Origin: Synergistaceae bacterium
Lineage (GTDB): Bacteria; Synergistota; Synergistia; Synergistales; Aminobacteriaceae
DNA length: 64,000 nt
Direction of reading: 5' to 3'
NCBI GenBank assembly: GCA_017439345.1
Contig: JAFSJJ010000019.1
Location: 1-64,000 of the forward strand
Made by a program: the position numbers and the translations under genes. Under the pieces are notes generated by a model. The model was given only the letters and a program-made list of their open reading frames with translations, did not search any database and was not told the origin of the DNA. Shown here in pieces: positions 32,936-42,146 of this stretch (position 1 is its first letter; every line of letters starts with the position of its first letter).

Positions 32936-33946
32936 TTAACAGCTTACGTTCAGAATTTGCGCCCTGCCGTGCAACGTTAATTTAATGCTCTCAGCAGGAA
33001 TAAATATACAGTCTCCCTTGAAGAAGTTCATAGTAAAGTCTTGGCCGAATAACACTCCGCAGCCTTCGATACATAATAAAGCATGAAAAGTGTTTGAGCC
33101 CGTCTGAAATTCTGTTAGGACTCTGTTTTGAGTGTTTAATAGCATTCGTTCAACCTGAAAATATTTGCACCTAGCGAGCAATTCATATGCACAGCCTGAT
33201 TTATATTTTAATACCCTCATTGGCTGTCTGGGAGTCATTGATGACTCGAGCTTGGCAACGTCAAGAGCCTTCTTAACGTGAAGAGTACGTTTATTGCCGT
33301 ACTTGTCGACCCTGTCATAATCATAGAGCCTGTATGTCAAGTTAGAACTCTGTTGAATCTCAGCGATTAAGCACCCTGCTCCGATTGCGTGAACTGTCCC
33401 TGACTCGATATAGAAAATATCATCTTTATGAACAGGAACATAATTAAGCAGCTCGTTAATATTTTTATTCTCTATTGCATTAATCACGCAATTTTTATCT
33501 ACATCTTGATTGAAGCCGTATACGAGTCGCGCATCATTCTTTGCCCCTAACACATACCACATTTCAGTTTTTCCCCATTGACCTTCGAATTTATTTGCGT
33601 AATCATCATCGGGGTGAACTTGAACTGACAAATTATCTTTCGCGTCAATTAACTTGATTAATATGGGAAGTTCTGCCCGGCCTTCAGTCAATTGCAGGAC
33701 GTGAGAGCCTAAATACTCAGGGTGCTTGATTAACACTTCAGACAGATATAATTCACTACCGCTGACTATAGAGACTCCGTCAGAATGAGTCGAACATACC
33801 CACGCTTCGGCAAAAGGAGATACAGGAATATCAAAATTAAACTCATCGTTGAGGCGGCTTCCTCCCCATAAGTAATCTTTTACCGCAGGTCTTAATATAA
33901 ACGGCAGGTTTTTATCACAGGGGCATTTCGTATTTTCTCTTGTCAT
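32936..33946 (-). CDS. manA: Class I-type mannose-6-phosphate isomerase
   Basis: About 336 residues from ATG 33946; a TTG 21 bases upstream is also in frame but lacks a ribosome site. Motifs: AVKDYLWGGSRLNDEF, zinc ligands in LSVQVHPDDDYA, GKTEMWYVLG and the IESGTVHAIGAG His. Interconverts fructose-6-phosphate and mannose-6-phosphate. It overlaps the 3' end of manC, and the next genes complete the route to GDP-fucose. Confidence 0.93.
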   Translation of the reverse strand: MTRENTKCPCDKNLPFILRPAVKDYLWGGSRLNDEFNFDIPVSPFAEAWVCSTHSDGVSIVSGSELYLSEVLIKHPEYLGSHVLQLTEGRAELPILIKLIDAKDNLSVQVHPDDDYANKFEGQWGKTEMWYVLGAKNDARLVYGFNQDVDKNCVINAIENKNINELLNYVPVHKDDIFYIESGTVHAIGAGCLIAEIQQSSNLTYRLYDYDRVDKYGNKRTLHVKKALDVAKLESSMTPRQPMRVLKYKSGCAYELLARCKYFQVERMLLNTQNRVLTEFQTGSNTFHALLCIEGCGVLFGQDFTMNFFKGDCIFIPAESIKLTLHGRAQILNVSC

Positions 33947-35249
33947 GGACGCTGATATTTTTTCCAAGCTGGACTTCGATTAACTGAAGACCTGACTCAC
34001 CTGCAATAATCGTATGTTTGCAGCCTGCTTCGATAGTAATAACATCACCGGGCTTCACAGGCTGTTTCATTCCGTCGACTATAGTATGACCTTCACCGCT
34101 TATTACTGACCAGATTTCATCGCGCTTGTCGTGGCTGTGATAATTCATTCTGTGACTCGGCTTCAAAGTAACTTTTATAGTCATGCTGTCCTCTTCAACG
34201 TCGAGGACCCTATATGAACCCCAGCTCTTTTCTGCAAACATAACCTGCTGGTCTATATCGTCAACAAAGGGCTTGATATACGAACTCTGCTCTTTATCTG
34301 ATACTAGAATACCTTCAGGCGATGCACTGACTACTATATTTTTCAGACCCATTAATAAAATCGGCAGGCCAAGTTCATTTACAGCATGAACGTTTGAGCA
34401 TGTCTCATTGAGTCTTACATCGCCGACTGTTGAGCCTTCCATAGCTTCGGTCAAAGTGTTCCATGTTCCCAGATCTTTCCATGTTCCGGAGTAGCGTATA
34501 ACTTCAATGCTTGTTTCATGTTCAACGACTGCGTAATCAAACGAAATCTTCTTGAGGCTCTCATAGTTCTTGAATAACTCTTCATAATCGCTTGTGCCTA
34601 AAAGTTCTCTGCTCTTGTCTAATACGTAACGCAGCTTGTAAGCAAAGACTCCGCCGTTCCACATTGCGCCTTGAGAGATGTATTCGGCTGCCTTCTCAAG
34701 ATTTGGCTTCTCGGTGAAAGTATAGCCCTGATTACTTGGCTTGATATATCCGTATTTCTCGCTTGGGTAAGTTGGTTCTATTCCCATTAAGATAATATTT
34801 TTCGAGTCATTCTTAGCAGAATAATACATGTCTTCAAGAGTCCTGAAATAATCATCTTCAACATACGGATCAACAGGACAGACTACAACAGCTTCGTTAT
34901 CAGGAATATTTTTCACGTCATGAAGATATGCTGTAGCGAGGGCAATTGCTGCAAACGTGTCGCGTCTGTAAGGCTCTATCGAAATATCAACGTCGACTCC
35001 TAATTGATTATGAATCGCCGAAACTTGTGATTTTGACGTAGCAATAACTATATTTGCACTCGGTGTAACTGTCCTGATTTGACGGTAAACGCGCTGTAAC
35101 ATTGACTCATATTTGCCGCTGTACTCAGTACCCATAGGTATAGAGTGAGCAGGCTTCTTGAATATCTTGATAAACTGCTTGCTTCTAATATCATTGCTGA
35201 GAGGCCATAATCTTTTGCCCGAACCGCCGGACAACAAAATAATATTCAT
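33915..35249 (-). CDS. manC: Mannose-1-phosphate guanylyltransferase (bifunctional ManC type)
   Basis: 444 residues. N-terminal nucleotidyltransferase: LLSGGSGKRLWPLSND, VCPVDPYVED, FTEKPNLEKAAEYI, GAMWNGGVFAYK. The C-terminal cupin carries type II phosphomannose-isomerase motifs (KPSHRMNYHSHDKRDEIW, GDVITIEAG). It makes GDP-mannose; the cupin may also isomerise mannose-6-phosphate, which would duplicate manA. Confidence 0.95.
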   Translation of the reverse strand: MNIILLSGGSGKRLWPLSNDIRSKQFIKIFKKPAHSIPMGTEYSGKYESMLQRVYRQIRTVTPSANIVIATSKSQVSAIHNQLGVDVDISIEPYRRDTFAAIALATAYLHDVKNIPDNEAVVVCPVDPYVEDDYFRTLEDMYYSAKNDSKNIILMGIEPTYPSEKYGYIKPSNQGYTFTEKPNLEKAAEYISQGAMWNGGVFAYKLRYVLDKSRELLGTSDYEELFKNYESLKKISFDYAVVEHETSIEVIRYSGTWKDLGTWNTLTEAMEGSTVGDVRLNETCSNVHAVNELGLPILLMGLKNIVVSASPEGILVSDKEQSSYIKPFVDDIDQQVMFAEKSWGSYRVLDVEEDSMTIKVTLKPSHRMNYHSHDKRDEIWSVISGEGHTIVDGMKQPVKPGDVITIEAGCKHTIIAGESGLQLIEVQLGKNISVHDKRKYEMPL

Positions 35250-35255
35250 GATTGA

Positions 35256-36197
35256 TTATCTCTCTGCCCTAATTGGATTATTCAGAAAATCTTGATACGC
35301 GAGTCTTATGCCGTCCTCAAGTTCTGTTTTATACCGCCAGCCTAAAGACTCAGCTTTACTCACGTCTAATAACTTTCTGGGAGTCCCGTTAGGTTTAGTA
35401 ACGTCCCATTCGATTTTGCCTTTATAGCCTACGACTTTAGCAACAAGTTCTGTTAACTCTTTAATCGTTAATTCTTTGCCTGTGCCAGCGTTCACTGTCT
35501 CATTGCCTGAGTAATTATTCATCAGGAAGACGCAGAGATCCGCTAAGTCATCGACATAGAGAAATTCTCTCAATGGTGAGCCGTCTCCCCAGCATGTAAC
35601 TGACTCTGAGTTATTAATCTTGGCCTCGTGAAATCTTCGAATTAAAGCGGGTAAAACGTGGCTGTGAGTCGGGTGATAATTATCATTAGGGCCGTATAAG
35701 TTCGTAGGCATGACGGAAATATAATCAGTGCCGTATTGAGTATTCAAGAATTCGCAGTACTTGAGTCCGGAAATTTTCGCGAGGGCGTATGCTTCGTTGG
35801 TCTTCTCAAGTTCGCCGGTTAATAAACATGACTCCTTCATTGGCTGGGGTGCCATTCTGGGATAAATACACGATGAGCCTAAGAATTCAAGTTTCTTGCA
35901 ATTATTCTCAAACGCTGAGTGAATAACATTCATTTCGAGCATCATGTTATCATACATGAAATCTGCTAGGGCGTTCTGATTTGCCATGATACCGCCGACT
36001 TTTGCAGCAGCAAGAAAGACATATTCAGGACGTTCTGATTCAAAAAATTCTTGAACTTTATCTTGACGCTTTAAATCTAATTCAGTGTGAGTCCGTGTTA
36101 TTATGTTCGTGTAGCCCTGACGTTCAAGCTCTCGGACTATTGCAGAGCCTACCATGCCTCTATGTCCTGCGACGTAAATTTTTGAGTCTTTATTCAT
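35256..36197 (-). CDS. fcl: GDP-L-fucose synthase
   Basis: 313 residues, extended short-chain dehydrogenase: NADP motif [29 protein letters not shown] before the catalytic Tyr-Lys in [13 protein letters not shown], and [20 protein letters not shown]. It epimerises and reduces the GDP-4-keto-6-deoxymannose made by Gmd. It is 6 bases from manC and 2 bases from gmd. Confidence 0.97.
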   Translation of the reverse strand: MNKDSKIYVAGHRGMVGSAIVRELERQGYTNIITRTHTELDLKRQDKVQEFFESERPEYVFLAAAKVGGIMANQNALADFMYDNMMLEMNVIHSAFENNCKKLEFLGSSCIYPRMAPQPMKESCLLTGELEKTNEAYALAKISGLKYCEFLNTQYGTDYISVMPTNLYGPNDNYHPTHSHVLPALIRRFHEAKINNSESVTCWGDGSPLREFLYVDDLADLCVFLMNNYSGNETVNAGTGKELTIKELTELVAKVVGYKGKIEWDVTKPNGTPRKLLDVSKAESLGWRYKTELEDGIRLAYQDFLNNPIRAER

Positions 36198-36199
36198 AA

Positions 36200-37246
36200 T
36201 TAATTTCTCACAGCTTCTTTCTTGATTTTATTAATGTCATGTTCGACCATAATTTTAACGAGTTCTTCAAAGCTGGTCTTAGTGGGATTCCAATTAAGTT
36301 TCTGCCTTGCTTTAGCCGGATCGCCTAATAAATTCACTACATCAGTAGGCCTGTAAAATTCCGGACTGACTTCAACGATAACTCGCCCCGTTCGTGAGTC
36401 AATGCCCTTCTCGTTGATGCCCTCGCCCTTCCATTCAAGATTAATCCCTGCGTAGTGAAAAGCAAGAGTCGCGAACTCCCTGACGCTGTGTTGAGTCCCT
36501 GTAGCAATCACGAAATCTTCGGGTTTATCCTGCTGTAAGATAAGCCACATGCATTCAACATAATCTTTTGCGTAACCCCAGTCCCTGAGAGATGACAAAT
36601 TGCCAAGATATAATTTATCCTGTTTGCCTTGAGAGATTCTAGCAGCTGCAAGAGTTATTTTGCGGGTTACAAAAGTTTCACCGCGCCGTTCTGACTCGTG
36701 ATTAAATAAAATTCCTGAACAGCAGAACATGTTATAAGCCTCTCTGTATTCTTTCGTTATCCAGAAGCCGTATTGCTTTGCGACTGCATAGGGGCTGTAG
36801 GGGTGAAAGGGTGTGTTCTCGTTTTGAGGGACTGCTTCGACCTTGCCGTATAACTCGCTTGTACTGGCCTGGTAAATCCTGCATGTATTCGCAAGACCGC
36901 AGACTCTAACAGCTTCTAATATTCTTAACACTCCTGTTGCGTCAACGTCCGCCGTGAATTCAGGGACATCAAACGAAACTTGAACGTGAGACTGAGCAGC
37001 CAAGTTATAAATCTCGTCAGGCTTAACAAGCGCAATAACTTTCACGAGACTTAATGAGTCAGAAAGATCACCGTAATGAATGTGAAAATGTGAATTTGAC
37101 TCAAGATGACTGATTCGCTCTCGAAAATCAACGCTTGAACGCCTTATAATTCCGTGAACATCGTAGCCCTTCTCTAGCAAGAACTCAGCAAGATATGAGC
37201 CGTCCTGACCTGTTACACCTGTAATTAATGCTTCCCTGCTCAACAT
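36200..37246 (-). CDS. gmd: GDP-mannose 4,6-dehydratase
   Basis: 348 residues with [20 protein letters not shown], the catalytic Thr-Glu region [31 protein letters not shown], and [16 protein letters not shown]. It starts GDP-L-fucose synthesis. First gene of gmd-fcl-manC-manA, an operon that gives GDP-mannose and GDP-fucose for surface glycans. Confidence 0.97.
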   Translation of the reverse strand: MLSREALITGVTGQDGSYLAEFLLEKGYDVHGIIRRSSVDFRERISHLESNSHFHIHYGDLSDSLSLVKVIALVKPDEIYNLAAQSHVQVSFDVPEFTADVDATGVLRILEAVRVCGLANTCRIYQASTSELYGKVEAVPQNENTPFHPYSPYAVAKQYGFWITKEYREAYNMFCCSGILFNHESERRGETFVTRKITLAAARISQGKQDKLYLGNLSSLRDWGYAKDYVECMWLILQQDKPEDFVIATGTQHSVREFATLAFHYAGINLEWKGEGINEKGIDSRTGRVIVEVSPEFYRPTDVVNLLGDPAKARQKLNWNPTKTSFEELVKIMVEHDINKIKKEAVRN

Positions 37247-37259
37247 TTAGCCTCCTAAA

Positions 37260-40220
37260 TTAATTATCATCATCGTCATCATTATTATCATCATTATCAC
37301 CTGCGAGGCTTTCACCTTTGAATTCACCTTTACGGCACAGGCTTTTAACGCGGCACCAGCTGCAAGAGTCTGAATCGTATTCGGGTTCAAATTCTCCTGA
37401 GTTAAGAATCACAGCAGCGCACTTCATAGCGTAACCGCCTTCATCAATTCTGTCGTCAATAGTTGAAGGGGTCTTCTTTTTCTTGAGCGTATCATCAAGA
37501 TAATCTGTGAAGTAAGATATTTCATCAAGTGTGAAAGTCCCTGCGAGCCTGCCGTCTTCGAGTCCCAGAATGTAAACTCCTGCAAGAGATATATTCTTAT
37601 GACACGTCTTGAAGAGTGAAGCATAACACGAAAGCTGAAGTCCGAACTTGAAATCTTTGCGTCCTTCCAAGTTCCAGCTTAACGACTCTATTTTCTTCAA
37701 GCCTGACTCTGATTTAATAGCCCTGCCTTCTTTGTAGTCAGCGATAAAAGCAATCTCTTGACCAGCTGGACTCCGTAAAATTTCTATTCTGTCGCATTGT
37801 CCAAGAAAAGTTATGTTATCGATATTAGCCTTCAAGTGAGCATCTTCCTCAAGCAAAATTTTTGAGTGTTCATAGCCTGCCTCGTGCAATTTGTCGAGTA
37901 TAGCCGCCTGAGTCAAAGCAAGCCTGTCGACTCTGAATTTAACGCCCTCAAGATGTCTTGCAAGCCTGAAGTCTTTAACGAGTTTTGCATATTTCTCGTA
38001 GTCTCCTGACTCGCCGGAGTTCAATAATTTTTCCCATTCGTCATTAACAATGCTCAAGAAAAATTTTCCTGAAGCCTTCATATCGACTCTATAACGCTTC
38101 CAGACGCACTCCCATAATTTATGAATCATATTGCCCCATTCAACTGGTAATATTATCTCTGAGTCAGGTTCGTATAATCTTGCTTGACTCCTTTGGAACC
38201 ATAAGAACGGACATGATAAAAGAGTCTTTATGTCGCTTGCTCCTACACCTGATAATTTGCTCTTCAGTACAGGCTTTGCTCTGGGAGTCTTTTCACGCGG
38301 TGAGTCAACTTCAGGAAATATAAAATTATCACGGCCAAGCAATATGCTTATTCCTGACGGCTTAGCTTTTACTCTCTTCCAGTCGGGAAGGTCATCAAGA
38401 AATCTTTGCATGAACGGGGACTCAGAAATCGGCCTGTCCTCTTCATCGAGTTCAGGACGTGAAATTATAGTGAGCTTCTCTCCTGTGTGAATTAGTCTCC
38501 TGAATAGGGCTTCTCTCTGAATTGCTTTCTCTGAAGTCGTAGGCAGGTGAGCGTCATTATCTGAAAGTTTAGCTCTCTCTTCATTGCCTAACAAGGGAGA
38601 ACTTGTTATATTCGCGCTCCAAGTCTTTTGTGTTACTCCTGTCATTATCCAGACCGGAAGCGAACATAATACAGGGGGCTGACCTGTGAAGATTCTCACT
38701 GAGTTAGATATTTGCAAAGGCGCGCGCGTGTTAGTCTCTCTGCACCAGCTCTCGAGATAGTCAAATGCTTCGTCATTATTAATTCTTGTGTCTTGAACCG
38801 GGCCAAGATCAGGCATTAACTCTTCAAGGCGCAAAACTTTTTCTCCGATAGTCTGAATTGCACTCGCTGTTATTCGTGTAGTCTCGTCAAGTTCGGGAAG
38901 CTCTGAGGCTTTGTTCATTCTGTCGAGCCATAATCCAGGAGCCGTTATGAACTCATGAAAGGCTCTCATTATTCCTGCCGGGGTCTTCTTGAGCTTTAGT
39001 GAGTCGCAAAATCTCTGTATTGACTGTATAGCAAGTAAAGCTGTCATGAAAGTCTGAGAGTCTGAGTCAGTGAGCTTCGTTAAATATTCAGTCCATCCGT
39101 CAAGACCTGAATAACCTGCCCTGTAAGCACTCATTACCGGGAAATTGAGTCCTGCAAAACATTCCTGAGTCAACAACAACGCTGTCTCATAAGTCGGGAA
39201 TTGTCTGGCGTTGAGATGTCTTATCGATGCTAAAATTTTTCCAGGAAGAGTCAAATTGATTCTGATTCCTGACTGCAAATTATAGGGGACTCCGTAACGC
39301 TTGAAGGCCTGAGCAAATAAATCTTCTCGTCCCTGAGCAATCATCATGCCGATTGAGTCAAATCCCGGAAATTCTTTATATTCCTGCCATTTACCCTGAG
39401 ACCATAGGGCAAGAGTGCGCGCTATAACTTCTGGTTCGAGTCCCGGCTCATAAACTGGGAGTTCAATAATGACTCCTGATGACTTCTTTGACTCAGAGTC
39501 AGAGTCAGACTTAACGTTTAACTGCGCCCGAGTGTCTCTGAAGTTCGCTAAGTTTGCCTCAGGCTGAATGATGATTAACTCCCTGCATCTGTCTTGAAGG
39601 GCATATAATAATTCTAGCTGGCCGTGAGTGAATGAAAGAAAGCCGACAAATATAATGCTTAAACTTTTTCCCCACTCTAAATTTTTGAGTATCTCTTCAA
39701 GTGACTCCGTCCAGATTCGCGCGCTGTCTAATAAATTATTATTATCGAGATAATCAAGATAGCGTTTATACACTTCCGGAAGCATGAACTCTGAAGGCTC
39801 ATTGCTGTTAGAGTCATTAATCATCTGTTCTGGTTTAACGGCCTCGTTGAGAAGCTCTCTAATATCACTCGATAAGACATCAGGAAAGCCTGCCCTTGAG
39901 AGTCCCGGCCACTGTGAGGCTTTATCGGCGTGTTCGTTGAGTACGTCATTCAATATAGCTTTTAGAATCAGCATGTGATCAGGAGGTGAGAGAATTCTTT
40001 TGCGGTTGACGCTGCCGGACTTGCAAATGTCTTCATAAAGTTCTTCCCAAGTCCATATATATTTAATATCGTCAAGTTCCAGCTTCCAGATTTTATCTTT
40101 TCGTGACGGAATAACAAAGCGTGTTGTCTCTTCACGGCCTGCGAATCTTGCTTTCATGTCATTAATTATTTGCGAGAGTTCTGAGCCGTTGTGATAAGTC
40201 AATATTTTTGCGTTATTCAT
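37260..40220 (-). CDS. AddB/RecB-like PD-(D/E)XK nuclease family protein
   Basis: 986 residues. The N-terminus resembles inactive helicase-like AddB (KILTYHNGSELSQIINDMKA) with no Walker A motif. The C-terminal third carries the nuclease core, with CPFLWFQRSQARLYEP, CDRIEILRSP and IADYKEGRA (catalytic D and DxK), and the four-cysteine iron-sulfur staple of AddB: the Cys in LLSCPF plus CSWCRVKSLC. It ends in a run of Asp/Asn (DNDDNNDDDDDN) coded by a GAT/AAT-rich tract. No addA lies next to it. It probably acts in double-strand-break end processing with a helicase coded elsewhere. Confidence 0.8.
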   Translation of the reverse strand: MNNAKILTYHNGSELSQIINDMKARFAGREETTRFVIPSRKDKIWKLELDDIKYIWTWEELYEDICKSGSVNRKRILSPPDHMLILKAILNDVLNEHADKASQWPGLSRAGFPDVLSSDIRELLNEAVKPEQMINDSNSNEPSEFMLPEVYKRYLDYLDNNNLLDSARIWTESLEEILKNLEWGKSLSIIFVGFLSFTHGQLELLYALQDRCRELIIIQPEANLANFRDTRAQLNVKSDSDSESKKSSGVIIELPVYEPGLEPEVIARTLALWSQGKWQEYKEFPGFDSIGMMIAQGREDLFAQAFKRYGVPYNLQSGIRINLTLPGKILASIRHLNARQFPTYETALLLTQECFAGLNFPVMSAYRAGYSGLDGWTEYLTKLTDSDSQTFMTALLAIQSIQRFCDSLKLKKTPAGIMRAFHEFITAPGLWLDRMNKASELPELDETTRITASAIQTIGEKVLRLEELMPDLGPVQDTRINNDEAFDYLESWCRETNTRAPLQISNSVRIFTGQPPVLCSLPVWIMTGVTQKTWSANITSSPLLGNEERAKLSDNDAHLPTTSEKAIQREALFRRLIHTGEKLTIISRPELDEEDRPISESPFMQRFLDDLPDWKRVKAKPSGISILLGRDNFIFPEVDSPREKTPRAKPVLKSKLSGVGASDIKTLLSCPFLWFQRSQARLYEPDSEIILPVEWGNMIHKLWECVWKRYRVDMKASGKFFLSIVNDEWEKLLNSGESGDYEKYAKLVKDFRLARHLEGVKFRVDRLALTQAAILDKLHEAGYEHSKILLEEDAHLKANIDNITFLGQCDRIEILRSPAGQEIAFIADYKEGRAIKSESGLKKIESLSWNLEGRKDFKFGLQLSCYASLFKTCHKNISLAGVYILGLEDGRLAGTFTLDEISYFTDYLDDTLKKKKTPSTIDDRIDEGGYAMKCAAVILNSGEFEPEYDSDSCSWCRVKSLCRKGEFKGESLAGDNDDNNDDDDDN

Positions 40221-40405
40221 GACTGCGATTTTTCCTTTAATGCTATAAATTCGCTCATTAATCTGAAGTCGTCCTGTTTGAGCTTCTTATTTGCCTTGAA
40301 TCTTTTCCACTCTTCAAATAAATCACGTTTTCGCAAAAAGTTCACGTGAGCCTGATAAATAATATCGCGCCATTGTTCAGAAAATGATTTTGTGTTGTCG
40401 GGCAT
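40217..40405 (-). CDS. Small conserved-looking protein of unknown function
   Basis: 62 residues, highly charged and helical (QWRDIIYQAHVNFLRKRDLF). GGAGG stands 6 bases before ATG 40405, and the end overlaps the start of the AddB-like gene by 4 bases (ATGA), which argues that it is a real, translationally coupled gene. No family was recognised. Confidence 0.6.
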   Translation of the reverse strand: MPDNTKSFSEQWRDIIYQAHVNFLRKRDLFEEWKRFKANKKLKQDDFRLMSEFIALKEKSQS

Positions 40406-40430
40406 GTTTTGACCTCCATAATATAAATAA

Positions 40431-40456
40431 AGCAGGACTCATCGTTAAGCCCTGCC
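40431..40456 (-). terminator. Hairpin terminator after the Cys-rich small gene
   Basis: On the minus strand GCAGG...CCTGC closes a stem, followed by TTTATTTATATTAT. It separates the Cys-rich gene from the 62-residue gene. Confidence 0.5.
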
Positions 40457-40475
40457 TTCAAGTGCAAGATGTGAT

Positions 40476-40760
40476 TTAGCCTCCGCAGCTTCCCCCGCAG
40501 CTTGCGCAGTTTCCTCCGCATGAACCTGCCCTCCAAGCATTGATAACAGGTACAAAAATTTCGAGTATCTCCTGAAGTTCGCTGACTCCCTCGTCTGACT
40601 CTTCAAGTGCAAGGATCTGCATAATGTCTTCGCGGGTCTCGTAGCCCTCAAGTATTGCCTGAACTATATCGCGCAGATAAATATCTTTCTCAGGACAAAC
40701 AGGAGTGTCTGCCGGTGCCCTGTTCCAGTCAATGCGTTCTGATGTTTTACGTTCTTCCAT
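40476..40760 (-). CDS. Small protein with a Cys-Gly rich C-terminal tail
   Basis: 94 residues from ATG 40760 (MEERKTSERIDW), preceded by GGAGGT; the frame is open upstream but that stretch covers the icd terminator. Residues about 25-75 are helical (IYLRDIVQAILEGYETREDI), loosely like BFD-type or nitrogenase-associated small folds. The tail GSCGGNCASCGGSCGG holds four cysteines in a symmetric CX3CX2CX3C array, which looks like a metal or iron-sulfur site. It lies directly after icd, behind a terminator. No firm family assignment. Confidence 0.65.
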   Translation of the reverse strand: MEERKTSERIDWNRAPADTPVCPEKDIYLRDIVQAILEGYETREDIMQILALEESDEGVSELQEILEIFVPVINAWRAGSCGGNCASCGGSCGG

Positions 40761-40794
40761 GGTGAATAAATTTACCTCCGACAAATAAAATAAA

Positions 40795-40825
40795 TCCGCA
40801 GGACTCGCAATGAATCCTGCGAACG
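40795..40825 (-). terminator. Rho-independent terminator after icd
   Basis: On the minus strand CGCAGGA (after the icd stop) pairs perfectly with TCCTGCG across an 11-base loop and is followed by GATTTATTTTATTT. Confidence 0.65.
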
Positions 40826-40851
40826 TAATTATATCGCTTGAATCAATTAAT

Positions 40852-42051
40852 TTATAACTTTGCTGCGATTGCCTGAATGAACTGCTTCGAGTCAACAACC
40901 TGAGGAGTTACTCCCTCGCAAAGTCCTGATAAGTCCTTCGTCATGACTCCGCTTTCGATAGTGGAAATAGTAGCCTTCTCGAGTTTGTCTGCAAATGCTA
41001 CAAGTTCAGTGTTGCCGTCAAGTTCTCCGCGCTTTCTTAATGCTCCGCTCCATGCAAAGATAGTAGCAACGGGATTCGTTGAGGTCATCTTGCCTTCGTC
41101 TCTGTATCTGTAATAGTGCTTCGTAACTGTTCCGTGAGCAGCTTCGTATTCAAAATTGCCGTCCGGTGAAACAAGTACGCTGGTCATCATTGCCAGTGAA
41201 CCGAACGCAGTAGAGACCATATCGCTCATAACGTCGCCGTCGTAGTTCTTGCAAGCCCAGATGAATCCGCCCTCGCTTCTCATGACACGTGCAACAGCGT
41301 CATCAATTAACGTGTAGAAATAAGTAATGCCTGCTGCGTCAAACTTTGCTTTGTACTCAGACTCAAAAATTTCCTGGAAGAGTAATTTAAATGTCTGGTC
41401 GTACTGCTTAGAGATCGTATCTTTTGACGAGAACCAGAGATCCTGTTTTGTTGACAACGCATACTCAAAGCATGAACGTGCAAATGATTTAATCGAAGTG
41501 TCCTTGTTGTACATTGCCTGCAAGACTCCGGGACATTCGTAATCGTAAACTGTCTCGCGGAATGTAGCTCCGTTCTTGCCTGTGAAGACTAACTCAGCCT
41601 TGCCGGGTTCTGGGACTCTGTATTCTGTGCCTCTGTAGACATCACCGTAAGCATGACGTGCAATAGTAATAGGCTTCTTCCAGTTCTTTACGACAGGTCT
41701 AATGCAGCTCGTGAGAATAGGAGCTCTGAACACAGTACCGTCAAGGACAGCCCTAATCGTTCCGTTCGGGGACTTCCACATTTCGTGCAGGTTATACTCT
41801 TCAACGCGCTGTTTGTTAGGTGTGATAGTTGCGCACTTGACTCCGACGTGGTGCTTCTTGATTGCCTCAGCAGCTGCCCATGTTACTTTGTCGCCTGTCT
41901 TGTCTCTCTCAGGTAAACCCAGATCATAATATTCCATGTTAAGCTCAACGAAAGGATTCAGCAGGTCATCTTTGATAATCTGCCAAAGGACTCGAGTCAT
42001 TTCGTCGCCGTCCATCTCAACGATAGGATTTGCCATTTTTATTTTGCCCAT
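40852..42051 (-). CDS. icd: NADP-dependent isocitrate dehydrogenase (eukaryote-like homodimeric type)
   Basis: 399 residues beginning KMANPIVEMDGDEMTRVLWQ, typical of the IDP/IDH1-type subfamily rather than the E. coli type. Substrate and metal residues appear in KSPNGTIRAVLDGTVFR, ARHAYGDVYRGTEY and IDDAVARVMRSEGGFIWACK, and NADP site AAHGTVTKHYYR. Makes 2-oxoglutarate. It is followed (in transcription order, after the aconitase-family gene) as the next step of citrate conversion. GGGAG ribosome site upstream. Confidence 0.96.
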   Translation of the reverse strand: MGKIKMANPIVEMDGDEMTRVLWQIIKDDLLNPFVELNMEYYDLGLPERDKTGDKVTWAAAEAIKKHHVGVKCATITPNKQRVEEYNLHEMWKSPNGTIRAVLDGTVFRAPILTSCIRPVVKNWKKPITIARHAYGDVYRGTEYRVPEPGKAELVFTGKNGATFRETVYDYECPGVLQAMYNKDTSIKSFARSCFEYALSTKQDLWFSSKDTISKQYDQTFKLLFQEIFESEYKAKFDAAGITYFYTLIDDAVARVMRSEGGFIWACKNYDGDVMSDMVSTAFGSLAMMTSVLVSPDGNFEYEAAHGTVTKHYYRYRDEGKMTSTNPVATIFAWSGALRKRGELDGNTELVAFADKLEKATISTIESGVMTKDLSGLCEGVTPQVVDSKQFIQAIAAKL

Positions 42052-42100
42052 TGGAAAAAACTCCCTTCAGATAATATTTATTTATTATAAAGCGTGAGTC

Positions 42101-42140
42101 CCCCTGACTCGTGAATATAAATCAGGAGGAGTGTTACCAG
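42101..42140 (-). terminator. Hairpin after the aconitase-family gene
   Basis: On the minus strand TCCTCCTGA pairs with TCAGGGGGA over nine positions with one G-T pair. The following sequence is only weakly T-rich, so termination may be partial and allow read-through into icd. Confidence 0.4.
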
Positions 42141-42146
42141 AATTTA

